From NCBI GenBank assembly GCA_947044365.1, contig OX345640.1, positions 6,436,001 through 6,500,000 of the forward strand: a DNA stretch of 64,000 nt, in the 5' to 3' direction. Each line of letters begins with the position of its first letter. The stretch's first letter is position 1. Of the stretch, positions 11,152 to 22,300 are shown piece by piece. Position numbers and translations under genes: made by a program. The notes beneath the pieces were generated by a model. The model did no database searches and was not told where the DNA came from. It worked only from the letters and a program-made list of their open reading frames with translations. Source of the DNA: Petrosia ficiformis (Eukaryota > Porifera > Demospongiae > Haplosclerida > Petrosiidae).

Positions 11152-14100
11152 ATGGGTTCTTATTTGGATACTCCACGTATCCACTTTTCTGGACAATTTC
11201 GTGCTGATGTATCAACTGCAAATAATGAGATATGCAACTATGATGTTGACGAAGAGTATTGTAGTTCAGAGGGCATTGGATGGAATTTTTGGGGTACGGG
11301 TGAATTTGCTTTTTTGGACACTAAAGTATATGGAGCAGTTAATAAAGATGGTGAATTTATCAAAGATGACCCAGTGATTGGTGCTAGCATTTTTGATAAC
11401 TATAGAAAACCTTTTGCTAAGCTGGTTGATCTAGATGTTGATGCACAAATTTACTCAACTATATATGGTATGCAGTTTGGAATTGGCTGGAAACAAAACG
11501 ATGAAGATTTGCCAACTCATGCTTTTAAAGGTGAATGGACTCGAAATGTGATAGTTCAAAATGTGTGGCACAAAATGAAAGGCTTGAAGTCATCTGACAG
11601 TTTTGGAACTTCATCAACCACAACCATTACCAATATTGTCTGGAGTGAAAGCTATAAACATTCACCAATACTCCAAGAGTTAGAAGAAGCAAGTGGAAAT
11701 CAGCTTCAAGTTTCTCTGTCATTATATTCCTATCGTCATAGTGATCCTCCTCCAAACAATTTCTCACTGGGTTATGTTGTTGGTACAATAGGTATTTCAA
11801 ATGCAGGGGAGCCATTGAATTATGGGGGAGACAGAGTGTTGATTCCAAAAGTGAGTGATTTTCCACCGAACTCATTGACATTCAAAGCACCATTCATAGT
11901 CCACAGTCAGAATCTGCTCACTGTTGATTTGAGTAACTCACTACCAGTCAACATTTATTCCACTCTAATTGATATTGGTCCAATATTCCTTGGAATAATA
12001 CATGATGCAATTGAGTGTGTTGAACTGATCTCATCTGATCCTATACCTTATCTTAGCGAGAATTGGATTAAAAAAACAGGTGGAATTGTGGACTATCAAA
12101 TTTCACCTGGGAGTTTGACATTCAGTGCCTCTTTAGTTTTAGTTCAACAAAGCTCAACTGGAGAAGATTCGTATTCGGAATGTGGACAGAAGATATTGCA
12201 TGGTGAAGATGATGAACACAAATATTTAGTATTGCTTCGTGAATCTGTACATTATATACGTCCTATGGGGTTTTATCTCCAACGTCTAGAGTATCTGGAA
12301 TCGGCTGAGATTCCTATTTATGTTACTCATCTTGGAAACCCAGCAGAAAATGTCGCTGTTTATGTGAAAATTGATGACTCAGAAAGTGGAGTGGCTGTAG
12401 ATACTACAATGAAAACAACTAACTCGGATGGAGTAGCAAGCTTCACTTTTACAGTACCAAAACCTGTGAACAAAAAACGAACTTATCCTAAACCAAAGTG
12501 TCCAAATTGTCAAAGTGAACAGCCTGAAGCAAGAACTCTGGATATTGATGGTCAAGTTTATTACATTGAATATGGCATTTCTGAAAATGATCAGACAACA
12601 ACAACTCAATGTACTGGCAATGACTGTAACATTTTAATCAAAACACTCTCAAGCAATACTGCCACTAGACCGTATACGTGGGATGATGATGTATATCCGA
12701 TATTTCGTCAATATTACTTTCTATATCCAGTAATGGGTGATATACTTAATCTGACAGACTATGATTCTGTTACAAAGCATCATAATCTAGAGTTGCTTAA
12801 GCATTCTATGAACCTCGACTTTAATGACCCAAATTATATGCCAGCAACAAGAGATTTATCGCCGTCTAAACAACAAATGATTTTAGAATGGCTTGCAAAT
12901 CCAATAAGAAGTAAATTATTTGTGAATTTTATGTTGGATGATTCTGACGATAAAATCCACCGGTCTCAACATATGAAATATATTCCTGTTTGTGCTCCTC
13001 CAGAAACTACAACAGCTCAAAGTGAATTTAGCAGTCGTTCCTATCTTTCTGTTTGTATGCGTGATAAGATTGCATTTGATACAAATACAGTTTGTGATGA
13101 TATGGATGACATTAATTATTATCGTGCAACACTGAAACGATCTGCTACTGATCCTAAATGTACCAGACCACTATATGGATATTCAAGAGAGTCTGATAAT
13201 CCCAACTTCAGTAAGTTATGTACTCTTAAAAATCTTCAGGATCAGTTACAAATAGCAGTTCAGATCGAGTTTGCCACCATTCCTCTCTATCTAACATCTC
13301 TCTACTCCATAGTAGATAGATGTAATGTAGAAATATATCACATTCTTAGGGGTGTTGCAATGCAGGAAATGTTACATTTGGTTCAAGTGGCTAATATTCT
13401 AATCGCAACAGGAAAAAAGCCAATAGTTGATAACGCTGCTTTTGTTCCAAAATATCCTTCAAAGGGTCTACCAGGTTGTGTTCATCCTAATCTGAAAGTA
13501 AATCTGGAAAAATTCAATCTTAAACACGTTCATGATGTTTTTGTGACAATAGAACAACCGAACATAACATGTATTGCAGAGCCATTTCCTGAATTAGTCA
13601 ACAATACCATTGGACAGTTTTATCATGAGATTGAAGATTGTGTTAAAGTTTTGGGCGACGAAATATATACAGACGAGGAGTCACAAGTAGCTTGGCCTTG
13701 GGAATTATCACCTGGAACGCTTGGAACTGTTTACAAAATCAAAGACGTGAATTCCGCTTTATCTGGAATTAATCAAATAATTGAGCAGGGTGAAGGAAGT
13801 GGTCCACTTAACCCTACTGATGCAGCAACAGGAAACATCGCCCATTATTATCGTTTCCAGGAAATAGTTTGTGGAAGAAAGCTTAAGAAAGTTGATGATA
13901 AGCATTATGCATATATTGGAGATCGAATTGTATTTGATCCACATGGTGTATGGCCTATGAGACAACGCCCTGGCAAGAGAGGAATTGTTAAAGGAACTAA
14001 TTGTTACACTGAAGCTAAGTCTTTCCATAAAATATTTCGTGCTCTACTACGAGAGCTTCAAAACACTTTCAATGGTGAACCAAATAGTATCATCAATACA

Positions 14101-14226
14101 GTTGAGCTAATGGAGTCACTGCTGGTGCATACGAAACGAACTATGCGAGTCAAGTTCGATGAAGATGATGATGTTGATGATGAAACATGTGGTCCAGTCT
14201 GGGATTATGACTGGGATGATGAATGA
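11152..14226 (+). CDS. VioB-like imino acid dimerase-family protein with ferritin-like domain, copy B
   Basis: Intronless frame of 1,024 codons, close to the usual length of bacterial VioB. It starts MGSYLDTPRIHFSGQFRAD, and the ATG follows a pyrimidine-rich acceptor-like sequence (CTTCCCAG, ends 11139), so an intron in the 5' UTR is likely. The ferritin-like region runs from about residue 695 with the same putative metal ligands as copy A: E706 in IEFATIPLY, E739 and H742 in QEMLHL, and H898 in AHYYRF. The acidic C-terminus is shared. It lies about 3.4 kb downstream of copy A in the same orientation, so a tandem duplication is inferred. The first 600 residues differ often between the copies, while long stretches of the C-terminal half are nearly identical at the DNA level. 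An AATAAA lies at 14335-14340. The enzymatic role is inferred from family membership only; product unknown. Confidence 0.88.
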   Translation: MGSYLDTPRIHFSGQFRADVSTANNEICNYDVDEEYCSSEGIGWNFWGTGEFAFLDTKVYGAVNKDGEFIKDDPVIGASIFDNYRKPFAKLVDLDVDAQIYSTIYGMQFGIGWKQNDEDLPTHAFKGEWTRNVIVQNVWHKMKGLKSSDSFGTSSTTTITNIVWSESYKHSPILQELEEASGNQLQVSLSLYSYRHSDPPPNNFSLGYVVGTIGISNAGEPLNYGGDRVLIPKVSDFPPNSLTFKAPFIVHSQNLLTVDLSNSLPVNIYSTLIDIGPIFLGIIHDAIECVELISSDPIPYLSENWIKKTGGIVDYQISPGSLTFSASLVLVQQSSTGEDSYSECGQKILHGEDDEHKYLVLLRESVHYIRPMGFYLQRLEYLESAEIPIYVTHLGNPAENVAVYVKIDDSESGVAVDTTMKTTNSDGVASFTFTVPKPVNKKRTYPKPKCPNCQSEQPEARTLDIDGQVYYIEYGISENDQTTTTQCTGNDCNILIKTLSSNTATRPYTWDDDVYPIFRQYYFLYPVMGDILNLTDYDSVTKHHNLELLKHSMNLDFNDPNYMPATRDLSPSKQQMILEWLANPIRSKLFVNFMLDDSDDKIHRSQHMKYIPVCAPPETTTAQSEFSSRSYLSVCMRDKIAFDTNTVCDDMDDINYYRATLKRSATDPKCTRPLYGYSRESDNPNFSKLCTLKNLQDQLQIAVQIEFATIPLYLTSLYSIVDRCNVEIYHILRGVAMQEMLHLVQVANILIATGKKPIVDNAAFVPKYPSKGLPGCVHPNLKVNLEKFNLKHVHDVFVTIEQPNITCIAEPFPELVNNTIGQFYHEIEDCVKVLGDEIYTDEESQVAWPWELSPGTLGTVYKIKDVNSALSGINQIIEQGEGSGPLNPTDAATGNIAHYYRFQEIVCGRKLKKVDDKHYAYIGDRIVFDPHGVWPMRQRPGKRGIVKGTNCYTEAKSFHKIFRALLRELQNTFNGEPNSIINTVELMESLLVHTKRTMRVKFDEDDDVDDETCGPVWDYDWDDE

Positions 14227-14700
14227 TTAATTTTTTCAGCAATAATTGTTAATAATAATTTACTGTTTTAGGAACTTTTCTAATTTTGAGCTGTTAATTA
14301 CTGCTACTAATTACTTGAACCTAACATTTTGTAGAATAAAGTTGCATTGATTCGTGATTAACTTTATGTCGGGCATAAAAAACTGGGTTTCTAAACTACA
14401 ATAATCATATTGAGTTGAAATTGAGCTCATCATGAATTCATAGTTTTAAATTCTCCAGCTATGAGGTACCATGTTGTGCAAGGACGAGGTAAATCTTTAG
14501 AATGTGGGTAATGCCAATGTGGCCTTGTGGACGAGTGGAAAATGTCAACCCAATCCATTGTTCTGTTGCTGTTGTTCTGCTTATTATGAATTCATAGTTT
14601 TAAATTTTCCAGTGTGAACTGTGGTACTTGCACTGTATAACTGTATTAAAATTGTGAGATTTAGTTGAACTAGTATAGCTAGGTGTATATAGAACTTAAG

Positions 14701-14796
14701 TCTTCTTCACCTGTATATAAGCTGATAATGATGATGCAGGGATACTAACGATGAGATACACACCATCATTATCAGCCAGGTTATAGCTGAAGAAGA
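14701..14796. repeat. Short inverted-repeat element
   Basis: TCTTCTTCACCTGTATATAA and GCTGATAATGATG are mirrored by CATCATTATCAGC and ...TATAGCTGAAGAAGA. Arms are about 32 bp with a roughly 30-bp spacer. Confidence 0.7.
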
Positions 14797-15291
14797 CATT
14801 CAGGTCAAGAAACATCAATTAATTATCATTTTAATCTCCTAGCATAAAACAAAATTAATATCAATGAAATTACATTGAATCTCAGAAAATCAGTTTAACT
14901 TAAGCAATACTGTGTGGTAACATATTACCAAAAACACAGCCCGAAAATTTAATTATACATTGTAGTAACAATAAAATAATTATTAATACTTGAATGGATG
15001 TTAATCGTTTCTGTAGGAATTTTTTAATGAATTTCTAATGAGCTCATGATTTTCACGCCAAATTGAGAGATCCTATTCCTACAGAACTCAAGAGGGACAC
15101 TACCCCTGTCTATGAAAACTAAAGTTCCTTTTTTGTACACACATCCACACAAGTTTGAAAACTAATTGGTTATGCAAATAGGAGTTACATGTATTTGATA
15201 ACCTTACCTGACAATTATTATATATACTTCTATGTGGATTGAAATCAAATTACATGTTTCTATATATATATATATACTTTTAACTAAAATT

Positions 15292-15580
15292 TAGTGCTGG
15301 GATTCGATAATCGAAATATCGATAATTGTTATTGATACGAGACCAGATATCGATTTGTACTTATGTGCATGTGCATTCAGTACAAGGCATTTGTTTTTTT
15401 TTTAAACATCCTAATAACTTAACTTTCAACTGGTTTTATATTTGGTACATGATATCCAAATTATCTACATGTATTTTCATGCCAATTAGTGGGAGGTTTT
15501 TCCTGTCAAGTAATTAATTACTTCCTCTGATATTATCGATAATCAATCGATATTGGTGTCTCTACCAATTCCTAGCACTA
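15292..15580. mobile_element. hAT-like MITE (TAGTGCTGGG ends)
   Basis: Ends TAGTGCTGGGATT and, reversed, TAGTGCTAGGAATT form an imperfect terminal inverted repeat, with ATCGATAATCGATAT-type sequence just inside both ends. CTTTTAAC occurs on both sides (15277 and 15581), a possible 8-bp target duplication, although 7 extra bases separate the left copy from the terminal repeat. No transposase. Confidence 0.65.
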
Positions 15581-16021
15581 CTTTTAACTGTACTGATTGA
15601 ACAACCCAAAAAGTTTTCTCCATTATTTTTCTTCAATATCACTCGATCCATGGTCTTCACTCCTGACAAGGATTATCAACTAACTTATAAGATTGACTGC
15701 TGTTTCAGAAAAAAAACTTATTAATTTTCATGGATGACATGAGATAATATACAATAACAAATACTTACAATGAAAAATTTAAGTTTATAATTTAAGAATT
15801 GCGTACATGTATGTAACATAATACAAAAGATTATTACTATAGTAATACACAACTCTACATATATTCACAAACTAAAATTTATCAATAAAGAACATTGAAA
15901 TAGTAATGTAACGGGAAGATGGTTGCGAGGGGAAAAAGGTCAGAGGTCACACTAATCAAGTCAGAGGTTACGAATGAAAGATACCCAATGAAGGGTTATA
16001 TGAGAGTGAGTATAGCAAGGG

Positions 16022-16326
16022 TCATAATTGCGATTCGGTCTCCCAAAATGTTCTCATTGTAGACTGCACAGGCCATAAATAAGCAACAGCTATTCCTGGT
16101 ACACTACGGCCAAACACTAGAGGGGCAACTTCTTTCCAGTTTCCTTCCTCTGGGTTATATTTCTCTACTACATCAACTGTTTTTACTCCATTGTAACCAC
16201 CTATAGCATATACCTCTCCTGCAACAAGAAAACATTATGATGATCAGGTAGAATGGTACATGTATTTACACACTAAATGGTGGTAAGCCTAAGAATTTGT
16301 GATATACATGATGTTATCGGAGATGT

Positions 16327-16381
<55 letters not shown>

Positions 16382-19300
16382 CACCTGAGGCAATGGAAAA
16401 ATGAAAATGAGAGTTGCCTCAGGTGGGATTCGAACCCACGACACTCTGTACTCCGGACAGATGCTCTACCAACTGAGCTACCAAGGCAGCTCAGCTGGCA
16501 GGGTTCGAATCAAACATCTCATATGCCTGTATGAACAGGCTAACTTGACACAAGGCATTATGTACATGTGCATGTATATTGGTATTAAATAATATAATAC
16601 AAAAGATTATTACTATAGTAATACACAATATACATAGTAAGTATTGAAATTTCCACGATACTACAGCTGTATATCGTCAAATGATAGTAATGCTGCACTT
16701 GAATTTAATACCAAATGTGAATTTCGACATGAGTGTGGCAGTCAGAAGGCGTCTAGGCATCTCCAGACGCCTTAGTACTTACCTGAGTTGCCTACAGTAG
16801 GCAAAGAGAAGCTTGGATTTCTCACTTGTCCCTCGATAATAATAATAATTATACTACTGTTGTTATGTATATATTTTCAAATTTTCACGTGCGGGTAATT
16901 AGATATTAATACGATTCACATGTGTGTTAACATGGCTATATGGCTGACTGAACACACTCTCTTTTTCTTCACATTTGTATGTGATAGCATAGTACTAAGG
17001 TGTAATACTGTGTAGTACATTCAAAGTACAGTGTACTTAATTCAATCACAAAGTACACTACAGTCAATGGAAGTACAGTGATAGTATGCAATTTAGAGAT
17101 GTCAGGTACTGTATTTAGTATCATTACAGTGCATCAAACAAAACATACAGTAGCCTTGTGTTAATATGTGAGCCAGGTGTAAATGTACATGTACAAAGTA
17201 CATTTGTACATACATGTACATAGATGGAGAAATGACTACTTACATGTACCTTTTAATGCTGTAACAGCTACACCTGTTCGACTATGATGCATTGGTTGTA
17301 TAATGGTCCATTGGTTCGTTCTTGGGTCAAATCTTTCAACCTCACACAACCATTGGCCTATGAGTAATAAAGATATAATTACATTGTATAATTAAATGTA
17401 ACCTACATGTACTATACATGTACATGTAATATTTGAAAAGGGATCTTCTCCAGCATACATTCAATTACATGTACTTGCTGTTCTGCCAATTTGTACAGTA
17501 ATTAAGTCAATGGAATTTCCTATCCAGCATCTCCTTATGTACCACATTTTGTTGAATTCTTATAGAAAATGGCTAAATAACCAGTTATTAAAGGTTCTTT
17601 ATGGCTCGTAGGGCCATCCCTATAATTGCTTTCCAAGGGTTGAATCTATATATATATATATGTTTGTGTCACTTGCGTGACTATGCGTTGTATACGTAGT
17701 TAAGGAAGTTGCGTCATTCCGGGGACTCGGTCAATTAATGGGCGTGGTGCGCAAAAGAACGCATGCGTTTGAGCTACAGATCCACCAAGAAGGATGTAAA
17801 ACTGCTAATAACTGTTGTATATAGCAGAGAAACAGTATAAATATTATGCAAGAATCTTTAACGAGTAAGTATGATAAGTTGTTGAGTTTCAGACATGAGG
17901 AAGTCATCATTTAGAACCTTGAAGGAGTACTTCAGTCAGTTCATCAGAGACCTGTGTACTTAGACTGCAATCAGGCTTACACTTACTTCTTCAGGCCACA
18001 GCTTTCAAATACACAGAAAGGTAGAGACACTAGTGCACATATTTTATATAGAGCTAGAAAAAGGTTTGAATCTTTGAACCTTCGCTTGTTTGTTGCTACA
18101 TTTGAAGCTAAATTTCTCCCTTCAAAGCTTTGCTGCCACACCACTTTAATGTTTTCACATGCACACTTGTACAATCTAAATGTTTAGTCAATATTGTGGG
18201 CATGTTCCAGTAAAGTTGAGGCTGTGTTGTTAGCTAATTCTGTCTCATTTCTCAGTCCAGCGATGCTAAATCCAAGTAGAAACAGTGACAGTAATAAGAC
18301 TAGTACTTGTTATAAACCAATAATCCAGTTTTGGAGGCATTCAATAGCCAATGAAGGTAAGAGCAACATTGATAAAACACGCATAAATTTTGAATATTCA
18401 TCTATTTTTGCTGAAAAAGCTTGGAATGTTGCTTTGCAACTTTTGTCCCACCCCTAATTTTTTATTAATTATCACACAGCCCAATAAGCTAGACAATACC
18501 TAATTTTACAAACACATTTTACGGGATACTAACCTGAATCGTAACCTCCTACAGCATATAAACATCCTCCTAATGCAGTCACACTTGCTGCTCCTCGACT
18601 CCGATGCATAGGGGGCATCTCCTCCCACTCATCTCTATCAGGGTTGTATCTCTCCATCGAGTTGAGGTTTGAACGTGTTCCATCGTCACGGTTACTGCCT
18701 CCCACAGCATACAATAGATTATCAATAACTGCAACTCCTTTGTATGAAAAACAAACAAAAGTTGAGAGTTGTACAACAAAGTCTACAATGTGTACATGTA
18801 TATTTACAGTAATAATTACTAGGGCTGGAATGGAAACCCGATTATCCGAATAATTATCTGTGAACTGAACATCCGAATTTGTTTCATTGTATCCAGGTAC
18901 TTGTATAATGTTTGTGCATGTGCAGAAACCTAACATGTGAAATCAAATTCGAAATAAAATGGCAGTTAACAAGTGTGTTGCTCTGTGTTTTTTTTGGCTT
19001 GTAAAGTGCAGAACGATTTGTAAAAACACCAATGCTGCTTGTATAAATATCTATTGCAGTTGATTACAGGTAATACTGTATATTTTAGTGCAAACACATC
19101 ATGAATTTTAAAGAGCAATTATCTGGGTACTCAACTGTTATTGTGAACAAATATCCGGATAGTAAAAGACAGGATCCGTTCCAGCCCTAATAATTACATT
19201 ATAATAATTATACAATATACATGTACACATGTACATGTACATGTATAGCAGAGTAAGGGAATTTCAAGAATTATCATTTATACATTCTCAAAAGAAAACC

Positions 19301-22300
19301 CAGAAGTGATAACACACAGTATATACATGTACTGTACATGTACATGTGTATGTTGTATATAATACTGTATAACATATAATTATAATCATATACATGTACA
19401 TGTATGTAATATACATGTATATGTACACATGCACGTGTCAAGTGACATACATACACAATGTTATCGTTTGCAAAACTAATATACATTCAGGACAAACAAT
19501 TTAATAGGAAATTGAAAATGAAGCAATCAGTTACAAGTCTCATACATGTACTTTGTACATGTACATGTACTGTACATGTACATGCATACATGTACATTGT
19601 AAATGTGAATATGTTATTGTACACAAGCTATACATGTACTGTACATGTGCATTTGTATATTATAAATCCAATTTTGTACATTAACATTTATTTTACATGA
19701 TTCATGGTGTCAGGTCCCTAATGTTTGGAATAATCAGCACATGCATATAATAGTCCTTCATTTTCATTGCAATTTACAGTTCAATTCATTGACGAAGTTA
19801 CATGTACATGCAACTCTCATTTTCATTTTTCCATTGCCTCAGGTGTCTTTCTTTCTTTCTACATCTCCTATAACATCATGTACATTTGTATGTGTATATA
19901 CAATGTAGTATTCTACCCACACTGGTCAGGACTAACCAAACACCTCTCAAATAATGTACTTACACTGTACATGTATATAGGCTACTGAGACAGAACTACT
20001 GTAAGTTATGGGATGCACTAGTGGCCTGGAGCTGGCCTGCAATCGAGCCCCACTAGTTGCACGAAGTGGCAGGCATTTGTTCGCTCATGTACATCAGGCT
20101 TGGGGCCGATTACGATTGTAATCGTAATCAATTGTAATCGATTACACTTTTTATGTAATCGTAATCAATTGTAATCGATTACACTTTTTATGTAATCGTA
20201 ATCGTAATCCCACCTTCACAATTTTATGTAACCGTAATCGTAATCCCACCTTCACAATTTTATGTAATCGTAATCGTAATCACACCTTCACAATTTTATG
20301 TAATCGTAATCGTAATCACACCTTCACAATTTTATGTAATCGTAATCGTAATCACACCTTCACAATTTTATGTAATCGTAATCGTAATCGTAATCACACC
20401 TTCACAATTTTATGTAATCGTAATCGTAATCATGCTCTGTAATCATATGAAGATTATTGATAATTTCACAAGCAATCTTTAGACCTGAAAGGTGCCTTGT
20501 CTGTGATGAACCTTTTGAAAAGTTGATGTTCATTAGATGTAATAGTTATTGTTCATAAATCATAAGATATAATAGTTAAAATCTAATAGTTATTATTCAT
20601 TTCCTGTTTCCAAGAAAAAAAATGTATGTAATTGTAATCATAATCGTAATCATGGTTTTGTAATCGTAATTGTAATCAGCATTTTTTGACCGCAATTGTA
20701 ATCGTAATCAGTCTCAGTAATCATGGTCTAATCGTAATCGTAATCATGTCTTTGTAATCGGCCCCAACCCTGATGTACATGTACATGTATACTCAGCTCT
20801 ACCCTAATTTAGAAATGAGGAGGTGTTCATCACCACATCCTACAGAGGGGATATAAAGCCATCAGTCTCGGGAAGATGGTTAATATTAATAATTTGTGCT
20901 ATTCCAGCATCCTCGAAGCCATACATGCTAAACACACATGATAGAATAAATACTGGATAAACACTAGATAGAATCTAACCATCACTAAAATACATGTACA
21001 CACAGTACATGTACATTATACATCTACGTACATGTACAATGTACATGTACAAGTACATGTACATCATTTAACAACATTTCGTATACATTTGTAAGTTCAC
21101 ATTTTACACATCACTTACCAACGTTTCGTCTTGGTGTTTTCATGGGTGCAATATCAGTCCATGTGTCAGTCTGTATATCATATTTCTCAGCTGTTCCAAG
21201 TATTGATTTACCACTGTAACCCCCAATAGCATATATAGCACTGAATGTAGCTCCAGTCACTTCGTCTCTCATATCTTTAATGGCTCCCACACCTAAATTC
21301 ATTCTAGCTGTTAACATACTACTAACCTGTGTCCACCTATAATATACAGAAATAGACCAAGATATAATTAAGATTCCAGAGGAGCTGAATTTTGATTAAA
21401 GATGTAATGCATTACATACAATGTGCAATGTATGCGAGGAAATGAAGAGAGAGACACATGTCCAGAAAAAAAATCTGGACCTGTTGCAGTTAGAACTCAG
21501 GACCTTTTGATTACTAGTAGTCAGATGCTCTATCATCTCAGCTAATGGAGTCTCATTGAAGAAGAGCATTTCGTAGACAAATGTCTACTATAATTATTTG
21601 TAATTATTAGGTCAGGTAAATTCAGCTGTGTCTCTCTCTACTTCATAGTTCACTAGCCTACAGCCGAATTTTCTCATCATACTACATAAATATTTTAATT
21701 GCCAAGTGACAATCTTTGGCCATCTAGAAGGTGTTGGTAGTCATAAAAATACTAGATATCAAAAGGAATGTGTAATAAGACTTGTCTCTATGATATTAGA
21801 AGATATTTCAGCTCATCACTTGCAATTGAAATGTATGGGTGGCCATTTTATTTCCATGCCATCCCTACATGTAACTCTCTGATAAAGCACAGTTTGGGAC
21901 ATTTGTAACTGTACATGTAGCAGACCTTCAAAAATGCAACACCTCTCTAAATAGTAGCTAATTATACTAATTTGTAAACAATATATGATAGAATGACAAG
22001 TTAATATTTTATATACATGTATATTATACATGTACTGTACATGTATGTTGCTAATTAGTTAATATGTAAAAAATGTCTATAATATTTGGTATTTACATGT
22101 ACATGTACATGTATATGTACATGTATGTTGCTAATTGTAAAACATGTCTATAATATTTGGTATTTACATGTACATGTACATGTAAGAGGACTCTAATTGT
22201 AATTGCTACATGTAAATAAGTGAGTCAGTAAGTGTTCTATTAAAAATATTATTTTAAGAACACATTCTAATTGTAGCATACATGTACATGTACATGTACA

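Larger units (their letters stand above)
14227..16021. other. Intergenic region between the VioB-like pair and the kelch gene
   Basis: No gene recognised. A 27-bp near-exact direct repeat (ATGAATTCATAGTTTTAAAT...) occurs at about 14432 and 14585. It also contains the hairpin at 14701-14796, a TA run at 15262-15275 and the MITE at 15292-15580. Confidence 0.45.

Noticed and set aside
4543..14226. Bacterial contamination as the source of the VioB-like genes
   Set aside because: Codon use and AT-richness resemble the neighbouring animal genes, AATAAA signals follow both, and the spacer carries the SINE and MITE fragments found in the kelch and WDR1 introns. Assembly error cannot be fully excluded from sequence alone.
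16440..16512. A tRNA gene on the minus strand (good box A, box B and CCGGA anticodon region)
   Set aside because: The same head occurs in other copies with the same leader, body and CTTT tail, so it is the promoter part of a SINE, not a functional tRNA gene.
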